Positions 10,038-18,546 of a stretch of 64,000 bases of DNA are shown here, in pieces (position 1 is the stretch's first letter; each line of letters starts with the position of its first letter). A program made the translations under genes and the position numbers. Under the pieces are notes generated by a model, which was not told the DNA's origin, ran no database searches, and saw nothing but the letters and a program-made list of their open reading frames with translations. The DNA is from Pseudomonas oryzihabitans NBRC 102199 (GTDB lineage: Bacteria > Pseudomonadota > Gammaproteobacteria > Pseudomonadales > Pseudomonadaceae). The stretch spans positions 806,001 to 870,000 of the forward strand of contig NZ_BBIT01000002.1 of NCBI RefSeq assembly GCF_000730625.1. The letters are read 5' to 3'.

Positions 10038-10543
10038 AACTCCGCCAGCAGGCAATGCTCGTAGGCCTGCGCCATGTATCTCTTGATGGTGCGCTCGGAG
10101 ACGTGCAGGCGTTCGGCGATCTCGCGGTAGGTGAGGTCCTCGAGCTGGCTGAGCAGGAAGGCCCGCCGCACCGCGGCGGGCAGGCCATCGAGCAGCTCGT
10201 CCAGCGCCTGCAGGGTTTCCAGCAGCAGCCAACGCTGCTCGGGCGACGGCACGCAGGCTTCGGGCAATGCCATCAGGGCATCGAGGTAGGCCTGCTCGAG
10301 GCTTTTGCGCCGCTGGAAATTGATCAGCAGGCGTTTGCCGATGGTCACCAGATAGGCCCGCGGCTCCTGCAGTTCACCGAGCACTTCGGGATTGCGCAAC
10401 AGCCGCAGAAAGGCTTCCTGGCTGAGATCGGCCGCATCCCATTCGCTGCCCAGCCGCCGGCGCAACCAGGCCTGCAGCCACCCGCTGTGGTCGAGATAGA
10501 GCCGATGAAGGTGACGCGTGGACGCGAGAGCCATATCACTCAT
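10031..10543 (-). CDS. fecI: ECF sigma factor, FecI type
   Basis: A 170-residue ECF sigma factor. Region 2 (LYLDHSGWLQAWLRRRLG to LSQEAFLRLL) is near residues 15-50, and region 4 with a helix-turn-helix (LTYREIAERLHVSERTIKRYM) is near residues 135-157. It heads a fecI-fecR-receptor set and should direct transcription of the receptor and perhaps the biosynthetic genes once activated. A weak Fur-like site lies 27-45 bases upstream of its start. Confidence 0.9.
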   Translation of the reverse strand: MSDMALASTRHLHRLYLDHSGWLQAWLRRRLGSEWDAADLSQEAFLRLLRNPEVLGELQEPRAYLVTIGKRLLINFQRRKSLEQAYLDALMALPEACVPSPEQRWLLLETLQALDELLDGLPAAVRRAFLLSQLEDLTYREIAERLHVSERTIKRYMAQAYEHCLLAELC

Positions 10544-10569
10544 GACGGGTGCTACCTGCTCGTCGATGC

Positions 10570-10588
10570 TTAGATGATATTGATTCTA
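10570..10588 (-). promoter_or_regulatory. Weak Fur-box-like site upstream of fecI
   Basis: TTAGATGATATTGATTCTA in an AT-rich patch. Read on the minus strand it matches the Fur consensus at about 10 of 19 positions. The position fits iron repression of fecI, but the match alone is weak. Confidence 0.45.
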
Positions 10589-10673
10589 CTTTACATGGAT
10601 CATCCAGGACCAGTCCGGAGCCGTCTATTCCCTGCGCTTTCGCCCGAAAGCTGGGCAGTGGCCAGCATGGGCG

Positions 10674-11603
10674 TCAGCCCACCAGGGTTTCCGCGGGCGC
10701 AGGCGAGAGATCGACGCTCCGGCAGTAGTCCATGAACAGCCGCGTCGCCTTGGTCGGTTCGTTGTTGCGCAGGTAGGCCATGATGAAGGTGGAGGCCGGC
10801 ATGTCGTCGTGGATGTTGACCTGGGCCAGGCGCTTGCCGTCGTAGGTCAGGTCGGTGGTCGGCCGGGTGACCAGCACGGAAAAGCCCAGGCCCTGCCCCA
10901 CCATGCAGCGCACCATCTCGATGGAGGGCGAGCTGTAGGCCACGTTGGGGTGGTAGCCCTTCTCCCTGAAGATGTCGATGAAGTAGTTACGGCTGGGCAC
11001 CACGTCCAGCAGGATCATGGGCTCGCGACTCAGCTCCTTGAGGGTCACCGCCTTCTTGCCGGCCAGGGGATGGGCGATGGGCAACAGCGCATAGGGCTTG
11101 TGCGGTGCATTGAGCTTTTCCTTGGTGATGGAATCACCCAGCTCCAGGTCGTAGAGAAACACCAGGTCGAAGCGTCCGCGGTGCACCCCGTGCATCAATT
11201 CGTGCTGCTCGCCATCGTGCAGCTGGATGGTGATCTCGGGATAGAGCCGCTTGAAACCTGCGACCAGCTTGGGCAGATAGAGCGGCGCCGCGGATTCGAA
11301 GCAGCCGATGGCCACGGTGCCCGAAACCAGCTCGTTTTCCGCCTTGGCGTTCTGTTCCAGTTCCTGGGACAGCCGCAACAGTTCCTTGGCCTTTTCATAC
11401 AGCCGACGGCCACTGGCGGTGAGCGAAACGCCCTGGGCGTGATGGCGAATAAACAACTTCTGCTCGAAACTTTCTTCGAGGTTCTTGATGGCGACGGAGA
11501 TCGACGGCTGGGATATATGCAGTTGTCGCGCGGCCTCGACGATGCTGTCTTCCTCGACCACCGCGACGAAATAGCGAAGTTGCCTCAGGGTAAAACGCGT
11601 CAT
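10674..11603 (-). CDS. LysR-family transcriptional regulator
   Basis: A 309-residue LysR regulator. The N-terminal winged HTH (LRQLRYFVAVVEEDSIVEAARQ, then ISQPSISVAIKNLEE) occupies residues 5-65 and the two-lobe effector domain follows from about residue 90. It is transcribed away from the ABC transporter/dioxygenase operon that starts about 390 bases away, the usual LysR arrangement for control of a divergent catabolic operon. The effector is unknown. Confidence 0.9.
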   Translation of the reverse strand: MTRFTLRQLRYFVAVVEEDSIVEAARQLHISQPSISVAIKNLEESFEQKLFIRHHAQGVSLTASGRRLYEKAKELLRLSQELEQNAKAENELVSGTVAIGCFESAAPLYLPKLVAGFKRLYPEITIQLHDGEQHELMHGVHRGRFDLVFLYDLELGDSITKEKLNAPHKPYALLPIAHPLAGKKAVTLKELSREPMILLDVVPSRNYFIDIFREKGYHPNVAYSSPSIEMVRCMVGQGLGFSVLVTRPTTDLTYDGKRLAQVNIHDDMPASTFIMAYLRNNEPTKATRLFMDYCRSVDLSPAPAETLVG

Positions 11604-11872
11604 GGCTCATCCATAGGATAAAACTTTGCAGAACGCATATCTGCATAGAGCAATCTGCCGAAGCGAAAGCCATGCCATCCGCCTGAATGCCACCGCGCGG
11701 CCCGCCTTTAGCGGTGCTGCACGCGCTGTGACGTGCCGACGAAAGCCCCTGCCGCACGGGTTAAAACGCACCAAAAGACTGCACTTCGAGTGCTTATGAT
11801 TGCATCTTGCCCTGCCTTGGGGCGTATAGCGCGCAGAACAAGATGCCGCCTTCCACTACTTAGGAAAAGCCT

Positions 11873-11896
11873 ATGCAACGACCTGTAATTTGTTAA
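11873..11896 (+). CDS. Candidate 7-residue leader peptide
   Basis: ATG at 11873 encodes MQRPVIC followed by TAA. A purine-rich AGGAAAA lies 5-11 bases upstream, a better ribosome-binding site than that of the structural gene about 100 bases further on. A short translated ORF followed by a hairpin is the layout of attenuator leaders. It could equally be chance; no homologue can be claimed at this length. Confidence 0.3.
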   Translation: MQRPVIC

Positions 11897-11938
11897 TTGA
11901 CGATGAGTCTGGCGGACGCCAATTCTGTTCCTGGCAAC

Positions 11939-11970
11939 AGTGCGAACGCTTCAGGAAAGTTCGCACTTTC
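11939..11970 (+). promoter_or_regulatory. Competing hairpins in operon leader
   Basis: AGTGCGAAC (11939-11947) and GTTCGCACT (11959-11967) form a perfect 9-bp stem with an 11-base loop. An alternative, mutually exclusive 5-bp stem pairs GAAAG (11955-11959) with CTTTC (11966-11970). The pair sits 28 bases before the permease start. It could be an attenuator, a translation-control structure or a dyad operator. Confidence 0.45.
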
Positions 11971-11997
11971 TTTGAAATGGCGACGGGTTGGCTCACC

Positions 11998-13518
11998 ATG
12001 ACTTTCGACTGGAACTACATGTTCAGCCTCATTGGCGACACTCAATTCTGGCTGGCAACCTGGACGGTCATCAAACTCAGCACCCTCACCTGGATCATCA
12101 GCATCGCCCTGGGCTTCTTCATCGCCCTGGCGAAACAGTCACGGTATCCGGCGCTCAGCCTGCCTGCTCGCGGTTACATCTGGTTCTTTCGCAGCGTGCC
12201 GCTGCTGGTGCTGCTGATCTTCATCTACAACCTGCCCCAGGCGCTGCCGGCGACCTCGGTGGTGCTCGCGGATCCCTTCTGGGCCGGCCTGATCGGCCTG
12301 GTCATCAGCGAAACGGCCTATGTCGCCGAGATCCACCGCGGCGGCCTGCTGTCGATTCCCAAGGGCCAGGGCGAGGCGGCCCGGGCGCTGGGCCTGCGCT
12401 TTCTCGGCACCCAGTGGCGCATCGTCATCCCCCAGGCCCTGCGCGTGGCCCTGCCGTCGCTGGCCAACGAATACATCTCCATCGTCAAGCTCAGCTCGCT
12501 GGTCTCGGTGATCTCCCTCACCGAGATCCTGATGGTCGGCCAGCGGCTCTATTCGCAGAACTTCCTGGTCATGGACACCATGGTGGCGGTGGCCTTCTAC
12601 TACGTGCTGATCGTCACCCTGTTCGACTTCCTGCTCAAACGCCTGGAGCGCTTTCTCGACGTCACCCAGCGCAAGGTGGTGCGGACCCCCGATGCCCAGG
12701 TGCTGGCCCTGGCCAACCAGGCCTCGACCGCCAGCGCCAGGCCGCAGTGGGATGCCGGCATCCCGGCGCTGCAGGCGGCGCGGCTGCACAAGGCCTACAA
12801 CGACGTCGAGGTGCTGGGTTCGGTCAACCTGCGCATCCAGCCCGGCGAGGTGGTCTCGGTGATCGGCCCATCGGGCTCGGGCAAGACCACCCTGATCCGC
12901 CTGCTCAACGGCCTGGAGCAACTGGACAACGGCGAGATCCGCATCAACGGCCAGCCCTTCATCCACCTGCACAAGGACGGCGCCCAGAAGCCCCGCTTCG
13001 TCGAGCACAGCGAGCATCGCCTGGACATCGGCATGGTGTTCCAGAGCTTCAACCTCTTTCCCCACCTCACGGTGCTGGACAACCTGCTGCTCGCGCCGCG
13101 CTATCACCGCCTGGATGCTCCCGCGGCGCTCAAGCAGCAGGCCTATGCCCTGCTGCACAAGGTCGGGATGCTCGACCACGCCTGGAAGTATCCGCACCAG
13201 CTGTCCGGTGGCCAGCAGCAGCGCGTGGCCATCGCCCGGGCGCTGATGATGCGACCGCAGATCATGCTGTTCGACGAGCCCACCTCGGCGCTGGATCCGG
13301 AAAAGGTCAACGAGGTGCTGCAGGTGATCGAGGCCCTGGCCCAGGAGGGCATCACCATGGTGATCGTCACCCACGAGATGAACTTCGCCTTCAAGGTCTC
13401 GGACCGCATCGTGTTCATGGAAAAGGGCCGCGTGGTCTGCGACGACGCGCCCGCGGTACTGCGTAACGGCCAGCATCCGCGCGTCGAGGCCTTCCTCAAG
13501 GACGTGTCCCTGGCTTGA
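11998..13518 (+). CDS. Fused permease-ATPase of an amino-acid ABC transporter
   Basis: About 506 residues from the ATG at 11998. The first 230 residues are a HisM/GlnP-type permease (about five membrane segments; EAA-loop LLSIPKGQGEAARALG). The last 250 are an ATPase with Walker A GPSGSGKTT, signature LSGGQQQR, Walker B IMLFDEP and a switch His in VTHEM. Polar-amino-acid ABC systems usually encode these separately; here one chain does both. The start was set at MTFDWNYMF because it matches the family N-terminus; in-frame starts at 11977 (ATG) and 11890 (TTG) are possible. It works with the binding protein at 14449. Confidence 0.88.
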   Translation: MTFDWNYMFSLIGDTQFWLATWTVIKLSTLTWIISIALGFFIALAKQSRYPALSLPARGYIWFFRSVPLLVLLIFIYNLPQALPATSVVLADPFWAGLIGLVISETAYVAEIHRGGLLSIPKGQGEAARALGLRFLGTQWRIVIPQALRVALPSLANEYISIVKLSSLVSVISLTEILMVGQRLYSQNFLVMDTMVAVAFYYVLIVTLFDFLLKRLERFLDVTQRKVVRTPDAQVLALANQASTASARPQWDAGIPALQAARLHKAYNDVEVLGSVNLRIQPGEVVSVIGPSGSGKTTLIRLLNGLEQLDNGEIRINGQPFIHLHKDGAQKPRFVEHSEHRLDIGMVFQSFNLFPHLTVLDNLLLAPRYHRLDAPAALKQQAYALLHKVGMLDHAWKYPHQLSGGQQQRVAIARALMMRPQIMLFDEPTSALDPEKVNEVLQVIEALAQEGITMVIVTHEMNFAFKVSDRIVFMEKGRVVCDDAPAVLRNGQHPRVEAFLKDVSLA

Positions 13519-13547
13519 CCCCCACCCTTGGCTTCTGGAGAACAGAG

Positions 13548-14420
13548 ATGATCGAGCAAGCGCAAATAGACAGCTTCCACCGAGACGGCTACCTGGTGGT
13601 CGAGAACCTGCTGACGGCCGCGGAGATCGCCGCCCTGCAGAGCGACTTCGAACGCTGGGTGGAAGACAGTCGGAGCCACACCGAGGCCTGGGGCGAGACC
13701 CAGGACGGCCGGGCCCGCTTCGACGTGGAGCTGGACCACCGTCCCGACCACCCCTCCCTGCGTCGGGTCAGCTCGCCGACCGAAATCTCCGCGGCCTATC
13801 GCCAGGTCGCCTTCACCTCGCGGATGGCCCAGGTCGCGGCTCAACTGATCGGCGGCAGCGGCACGAGATTCCACCACAGCAAGATCAATTCGAAGCTGCC
13901 GCACACCGCCACCCAGGTGAAGTGGCACCAGGATTTCCTGTTCACGCCCCACAGCAATGATGACGTGGTCACCGCGCTGCTGATGGTGAGCGAGGTGACC
14001 CCGGAGAACGGTCCCCTCACCGTCATCCCCGGCAGCCACCGGGGTCCGCTCTGGTCGCACTGGCAGGACGGTCGTTTCACCGGCGCGGTCGACGACAACG
14101 TGGTGGCCGAGCATTGCGGCGAGCCCGTCGCCTGCTTTGGCCCGGCCGGCTCGGTGTGCTTCATGCACACCCGCCTGCTGCACGCCTCCAGCCCCAACCA
14201 GACCGAACTGCCGCGCACCCTGTTCATCAGCGTCTACGCCGCCGAGGACGCCCTGCCCTTTGGCGAGAATCCGCTGCCCAGCGAGCACGCCGGGGTGCTG
14301 GTGGCCGGCCAGGAAAGCGGACTGGTGCGCAGCGTGGCCAACAGCGTGCGGCTGCCGCAGAAACCCCGCGGCGCGTCCTTCTTCGTCCAGCAGGCCGGGC
14401 TCGACCAGGCTGCCGTTTGA
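13548..14420 (+). CDS. Phytanoyl-CoA dioxygenase (PhyH)-family Fe(II)/2-oxoglutarate oxygenase
   Basis: A 290-residue PhyH-family protein. The iron-binding HxD is in WHQDFLF (about residue 125), the distal His in RLLHASSPN (about residue 210), and a 2-oxoglutarate-binding Arg probably lies in PRTLFIS. The family hydroxylates small molecules, often amino acids (for example EctD). The start at 13548 follows GGAG at good spacing; the frame is open further upstream without support. It lies between the transporter and the binding protein genes, so its substrate is probably the imported compound. Confidence 0.85.
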   Translation: MIEQAQIDSFHRDGYLVVENLLTAAEIAALQSDFERWVEDSRSHTEAWGETQDGRARFDVELDHRPDHPSLRRVSSPTEISAAYRQVAFTSRMAQVAAQLIGGSGTRFHHSKINSKLPHTATQVKWHQDFLFTPHSNDDVVTALLMVSEVTPENGPLTVIPGSHRGPLWSHWQDGRFTGAVDDNVVAEHCGEPVACFGPAGSVCFMHTRLLHASSPNQTELPRTLFISVYAAEDALPFGENPLPSEHAGVLVAGQESGLVRSVANSVRLPQKPRGASFFVQQAGLDQAAV

Positions 14421-14448
14421 TCTTTCCTACCGCTCAAGGAGTTTCGCC

Positions 14449-15288
14449 ATGCAAAGATTCAGCAGCGCCTCGCTTCGCATCCTCTCCACCGCCGTACTGG
14501 GCGCCGGCCTGGCGCTGGTCTCCAGCCTGGCCTCGGCCGACTTCCTGCAGCCGGGCAAGCTGGTCGCCGGTTCCGACCTGACCTTCTTCCCCTACGAATA
14601 CGTGCAGGACAACAAGCCGGCCGGCTTCGACATCGAATTCGTCGACGGCCTGGCGAAGTTCATGGGCCGCTCCGTGGAGACGATCGACACCCGCTTCCCC
14701 AACCTCATCACCGGGCTGCAGGGTGGCCGCTTCGACATCACCAACTCCTCGATGTACATCACCGCGGACCGCCTCAAGGTGATCGACATGATCCCCTACC
14801 TGAAGAGCGGCGAGTCGATCATCGCGCTAAAGGGCAGCAGCTATCAGCCCAAGAAGCCGGAAGACTTCTGCGGCCACAAGATCGGTTCCATGGGCGCCAC
14901 CTCCTGGCTGCAGCAGCTGCACAAGCTGTCCGACGAGTACTGCGTGAAGAACGGCCTCAAGCCCATCGCCGTGAGCGAATACGGCACCGATCCCCAGACC
15001 ACCCAGGCACTGCTGTCCAAGGCCGTGGAGGCGCAGATCACCGACGCCGCCGTGGCCCGTGGCCTGGTGGAAAAGCTCGGCAATCGCGTGGTGATCTCCT
15101 CGGACACCCTGATCTATCCGGTGCTCAACGGCTTTGGCGTGAAAAAGGGCAACGACGCGGTCAAGACCGCCCTGGTGGATGCACTCAAGCAATACAGCGC
15201 CACCCCGGAGTACGCCGCGCTGCTGAAGAAATACAACTTCCAGGCGCCCACCGAGGCGGACATCGCCGCCCTGATGCCCAAGCCCTGA
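14449..15288 (+). CDS. Amino-acid ABC transporter periplasmic binding protein
   Basis: A 279-residue type II (SBP_bac_3) binding protein. The signal peptide ends at ASA-D (about residue 31). GSDLTFFPYEY and GFDIEFVDGLAKFMG form the ligand-binding start of lobe 1, and TNSSMYITADR resembles the alpha-amino-binding loop. AAGGAG lies 7 bases before the ATG. It partners the fused permease-ATPase two genes upstream. The ligand is probably a polar or modified amino acid. Confidence 0.9.
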   Translation: MQRFSSASLRILSTAVLGAGLALVSSLASADFLQPGKLVAGSDLTFFPYEYVQDNKPAGFDIEFVDGLAKFMGRSVETIDTRFPNLITGLQGGRFDITNSSMYITADRLKVIDMIPYLKSGESIIALKGSSYQPKKPEDFCGHKIGSMGATSWLQQLHKLSDEYCVKNGLKPIAVSEYGTDPQTTQALLSKAVEAQITDAAVARGLVEKLGNRVVISSDTLIYPVLNGFGVKKGNDAVKTALVDALKQYSATPEYAALLKKYNFQAPTEADIAALMPKP

Positions 15289-15307
15289 GCCTTACGGAGT
15301 CACGACC

Positions 15308-16039
15308 ATGGCACTTTCTCACGAGGAACGGCTGCGCATCGATCTGGCGGCGACCTTTCGCGTCATCGCCCACCTCGGCATGCACGAAGCCGTCGCCAAC
15401 CACTTCAGCGCCGCCGTCTCCGCCGACGGCAAGCGCTTCCTGATCAATCCGAAGTGGAAGCACTTCTCGCGCATCCGCGCCAGTGACCTGCTGCTGCTCG
15501 ATGCGGACGATCCGCAGGGCGCCGAGCGGCCGGACGTGGATCGGACGGCCTGGTCGATCCACGGGCAGATCCATCGCCTGCTGCCGGAGGCCCGGGTGGT
15601 GCTCCACCTGCACCCGGTCTACACCACGGCGGTGGCCTGCCTGGCCAGGCCCGAGGTGCCGCCTATCGACCAGAATACCGCGCGCTACTTCAACCGTATC
15701 GCGGTGGACGAACTCTACGGCGGCATGGCCGACACCGAGGCCGAGGGCGCGCGCCTGGCCGGGTTGCTGGATGGCAAGCAGCGGCTGCTGATGGGCAATC
15801 ACGGCGTCATGGTGATCGCCCCCACCATCGGCCAGGCCTTCGACGACATCTGGACCCTGGAGCGGGCCTGCCAGATCCTGGTCACCGCCTGGTCCACCGG
15901 CCAGCCGCTCAAGGTGCTGTCCGCCGAGGTCGCCGAAAAGACCGCCCGCGCCTGGGAAGGCATCACCGACTTCTCCGAGCAGCACTTCGCCGAGATGAAA
16001 GAACTGATGATCCAGCAGGACCCCTCCGTGCTGGATTGA
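15308..16039 (+). CDS. Class II aldolase/adducin-family protein
   Basis: A 243-residue class II aldolase/adducin fold protein. Metal-binding histidines are visible in VLHLHPVYTT (about residue 100) and in GNHGVMV (about residue 161). Members cleave or form C-C bonds at phosphorylated or free hydroxy compounds (fuculose-P and ribulose-P types), and some are decarboxylases or dehydratases. The unphosphorylated setting suggests it could split a hydroxylated product of the PhyH dioxygenase, which is an inference. It starts 19 bases after the binding-protein gene. Confidence 0.85.
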   Translation: MALSHEERLRIDLAATFRVIAHLGMHEAVANHFSAAVSADGKRFLINPKWKHFSRIRASDLLLLDADDPQGAERPDVDRTAWSIHGQIHRLLPEARVVLHLHPVYTTAVACLARPEVPPIDQNTARYFNRIAVDELYGGMADTEAEGARLAGLLDGKQRLLMGNHGVMVIAPTIGQAFDDIWTLERACQILVTAWSTGQPLKVLSAEVAEKTARAWEGITDFSEQHFAEMKELMIQQDPSVLD

Positions 16040-16119
16040 TCGTCGCGGAGCCTCTGCGCTCCGCCTTCCTACTGCTTAGATGACGGCCGCGCCCTGCGGA
16101 GCGGCCGAAGGGTACCCTC

Positions 16120-17412
16120 ATGTCCACATTACCGACCACGATCGACACCCTGGTGATAGGCGCTGGCCAAGCCGGCGTCGCCATGAGCGAGCACCTGGGG
16201 CGCCTCGGCATCGAGCACCTGGTGCTGGAAAAGAACCGCATCGCCGAAGCCTGGCGCACCGGTCGCTGGGATTCCCTGGTGGCCAACGGTCCGGCCTGGC
16301 ATGACCGCTTCCCCGGGCTGGAATTCCAGACTCCGCCGGATGGCTTTCCCGGCAAGGACGAGATCGCCGCCTACTTCGAGACCTATGCCCGGCAGATCGG
16401 CGCGCCCATCCGCACCGGCGTCGCCGTCACCCGGGTGACCCGCCAGACCGGCCAGGCGGGCTTTCTGGTGGAAACCTCGGCGGGCAGCTTGAATGCCCAG
16501 CGGGTGGTGGTGGCCACCGGCCCCTTCCAGAAGCCGGTGATCCCGGCCATCGCACCAACGGACGAGCGGCTCTACCAGATCCACTCCGCCCATTACTTCA
16601 ATCCCCAGCAACTGCCCGACGGCGCAGTGCTGGTGGTGGGCGCCGGCTCCTCGGGGGTGCAGATCGCCGAGGAATTGCTGCGCGCCGGCAAGCGCGTCTA
16701 TCTCTCCGTCGGCCCCCACGACCGGCCGCCGCGGGCCTATCGCGGTCGCGACTTCTGCTGGTGGCTGGGCGTGCTCGGCCTGTGGGATACCGAGACCATG
16801 CAGCCGGGTCGCGAACACGTGACCATCGCCGTGAGTGGCGCCCGCGGCGGCCATACCGTGGATTTCCGCCGCCTGGCCCAGGCCGGCATGACCCTGGTGG
16901 GCCTCACCGACACCTTCACCGACGGTGTCGTGCGCTTCCGCCCGGACCTCAAGCAGAACCTCGACGCCGGCGACGCCAACTACCTGTCCCTGCTCGACGC
17001 CGCGGACGCCTATGCCGCCCGCCATGGCCTTGACCTGCCCGAAGAGCCCTCAGCCCGCGAACGGGTGGCGGACGCCGCCTGCATCCGCGAACCGCTCAGG
17101 GAACTGGACCTCCAGGCCGCGGGCGTCAGCTCGGTGATCTGGGCCACCGGCTACGCCACCGATTTCAGCTGGCTACAGGTGGATACCTTTGGCGACAACG
17201 GCAAGCCCAAACATCAACGCGGGGTCGGCGCCGAGCCGGGCATCTACTTCGTCGGTCTGCCCTGGCTCAGCCGCCGCGGCTCGGCCTTCATCTGGGGCTG
17301 CTGGCACGACGCCCGCCATGTGGCCGACCAGATCGCCATCCAGCGCCGCTACCAGGACTACCGCCCGAGCGTCGAGACGACCGTCCACACCCAGCAGTCG
17401 CGTAGCGCCTGA
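16120..17412 (+). CDS. CzcO-type FAD/NAD(P)-dependent monooxygenase
   Basis: A 430-residue class B-like flavoprotein. The FAD Rossmann motif VIGAGQAGVAMSE is near residue 12, the second nucleotide-binding motif VVGAGSSGVQIAEE near residue 170, and the ATGY-type motif in VIWATGYATDF near residue 347. Related proteins are N- or S-oxygenases and Baeyer-Villiger-like enzymes. It is in the same operon as the dioxygenase, RidA and M20 deacylase, and may oxidise the amino group of the substrate. An 80-base gap before it contains a short GC hairpin. Confidence 0.87.
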   Translation: MSTLPTTIDTLVIGAGQAGVAMSEHLGRLGIEHLVLEKNRIAEAWRTGRWDSLVANGPAWHDRFPGLEFQTPPDGFPGKDEIAAYFETYARQIGAPIRTGVAVTRVTRQTGQAGFLVETSAGSLNAQRVVVATGPFQKPVIPAIAPTDERLYQIHSAHYFNPQQLPDGAVLVVGAGSSGVQIAEELLRAGKRVYLSVGPHDRPPRAYRGRDFCWWLGVLGLWDTETMQPGREHVTIAVSGARGGHTVDFRRLAQAGMTLVGLTDTFTDGVVRFRPDLKQNLDAGDANYLSLLDAADAYAARHGLDLPEEPSARERVADAACIREPLRELDLQAAGVSSVIWATGYATDFSWLQVDTFGDNGKPKHQRGVGAEPGIYFVGLPWLSRRGSAFIWGCWHDARHVADQIAIQRRYQDYRPSVETTVHTQQSRSA

Positions 17413-17442
17413 CGCCCTTATCGAGATCCGGAGACTCCCCGC

Positions 17443-17859
17443 ATGGCCACCCCGACCCATACCCGCATCCGCATGTTCAACACCAAGGACACCTACCCCA
17501 ACCAGAGCCTGGACAACGACCTCTGCCAGGCCGTGCGTGCCGGCAACACCGTCTATGTGCGCGGTCAGGTGGGCACCGATTTCGACGGCAAGCTGGTCGG
17601 GCTGGGCGATCCCCGCGCCCAGGCCGAGCAGGCGATGAAGAACGTCAAGCAACTGCTGGAAGAAGCCGGCAGCGACCTCAGCCATATCGTCAAGACCACC
17701 ACCTACCTGACCGATCCGCGCTATCGCGAGCCGGTGTACCAGGAGGTCGGCAAGTGGCTCAAGGGCATCTTCCCCATCTCCACCGGTCTGGTGGTATCCG
17801 CCCTGGGGCAGCCCCAGTGGCTGATGGAGATCGACGTCATCGCCGTGATCCCCGACTGA
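17443..17859 (+). CDS. RidA-family protein
   Basis: A 138-residue RidA/YjgF/UK114-family protein, with VRGQVGTDFDGK and the C-terminal QWLMEIDVIAVI strand. RidA members hydrolyse reactive enamine/imine intermediates; other subgroups act in catabolic pathways. The catalytic Arg usual near residue 105 of archetypal RidA is not obvious, since the corresponding stretch reads ALGQPQWLMEID, so this may belong to a pathway-specific RidA subgroup. It sits between the monooxygenase and the DUF1028 gene. Confidence 0.88.
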   Translation: MATPTHTRIRMFNTKDTYPNQSLDNDLCQAVRAGNTVYVRGQVGTDFDGKLVGLGDPRAQAEQAMKNVKQLLEEAGSDLSHIVKTTTYLTDPRYREPVYQEVGKWLKGIFPISTGLVVSALGQPQWLMEIDVIAVIPD

Positions 17860-17868
17860 GGCGCCGCC

Positions 17869-18546
17869 ATGACCTTTTCCCTTACCGCCCGCTGCGCCGC
17901 CACCGGCCGGTTCGGCATCGCCATCAGTTCGTCGAGCATCGCCGTGGGCGCCCGCTGCCCCTGGCTGCAGCCCGGTGTCGGCGCGGTCAGCTCGCAGAAC
18001 ATAACCCTGCCAGCCCTGGGACCGCGCACCCTGGAGCGCCTGGCGCAAGGTCTGACACCCGCCGCGGCCCTGGCCGAGAGCCTGGCCGGCGATGGCTACG
18101 CCGAATATCGCCAGGTGACCGTCATCGACGCCCAGGGCCGCAGTGCCCATCACAGCGGTGCCCATACCCTGGGCGTGCACCAGGCCTTGAGCGGCCTGAA
18201 CTGCGTGGGCGCCGGCAACATGCTGGCCAGCCCCGCGGTGGTGGAGGCGCTGGTGGCGAGCTTCGAAGCCACCCAGGGCGCCCTCGCCGAGCGCCTGTTG
18301 CTGGCCATGCAGGCGGCGATGGCCGCCGGTGGCGAGGCCGGTCCGGTGCATTCGGCGGCGCTGCTGGTGGTGGGCGAGCCCAGCTGGCCCATCGTCAATC
18401 TGCGCGTCGACTGGGCCGAGACCGACCCCATTGGCGAGCTGGCGGCCCTGTGGCGCGCCTATGAACCCCAGTTGCAGGACTATCTCGACCGCGCGGTGCG
18501 TCCGGATCTCGCCCCCGGCTACGGCGTGCCGGGAGACGACCGATGA
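17869..18546 (+). CDS. DUF1028-family protein (Ntn-hydrolase-like)
   Basis: A 225-residue protein starting TFSLTARCAATGRFGIAISSSS, characteristic of DUF1028. The family is predicted to have an Ntn-hydrolase fold and has no firm general function that I know of. It overlaps the M20 gene by 4 bases (ATGA), so the two are co-translated and may act on the same compound, for example as consecutive amide or lactam hydrolases. That role is speculation. Confidence 0.85.
   Translation: MTFSLTARCAATGRFGIAISSSSIAVGARCPWLQPGVGAVSSQNITLPALGPRTLERLAQGLTPAAALAESLAGDGYAEYRQVTVIDAQGRSAHHSGAHTLGVHQALSGLNCVGAGNMLASPAVVEALVASFEATQGALAERLLLAMQAAMAAGGEAGPVHSAALLVVGEPSWPIVNLRVDWAETDPIGELAALWRAYEPQLQDYLDRAVRPDLAPGYGVPGDDR

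Larger units (their letters stand above)
11604..11997. other. Divergent regulatory region between LysR gene and catabolic operon
   Basis: The 394 bases hold no long gene. From left to right: an AT-richer stretch next to the LysR start (11604-11660) that could hold its promoter and a LysR site, a short leader ORF with its own ribosome-binding site (11873-11896), and a strong inverted repeat (11939-11967) just before the first structural gene. Confidence 0.6.
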
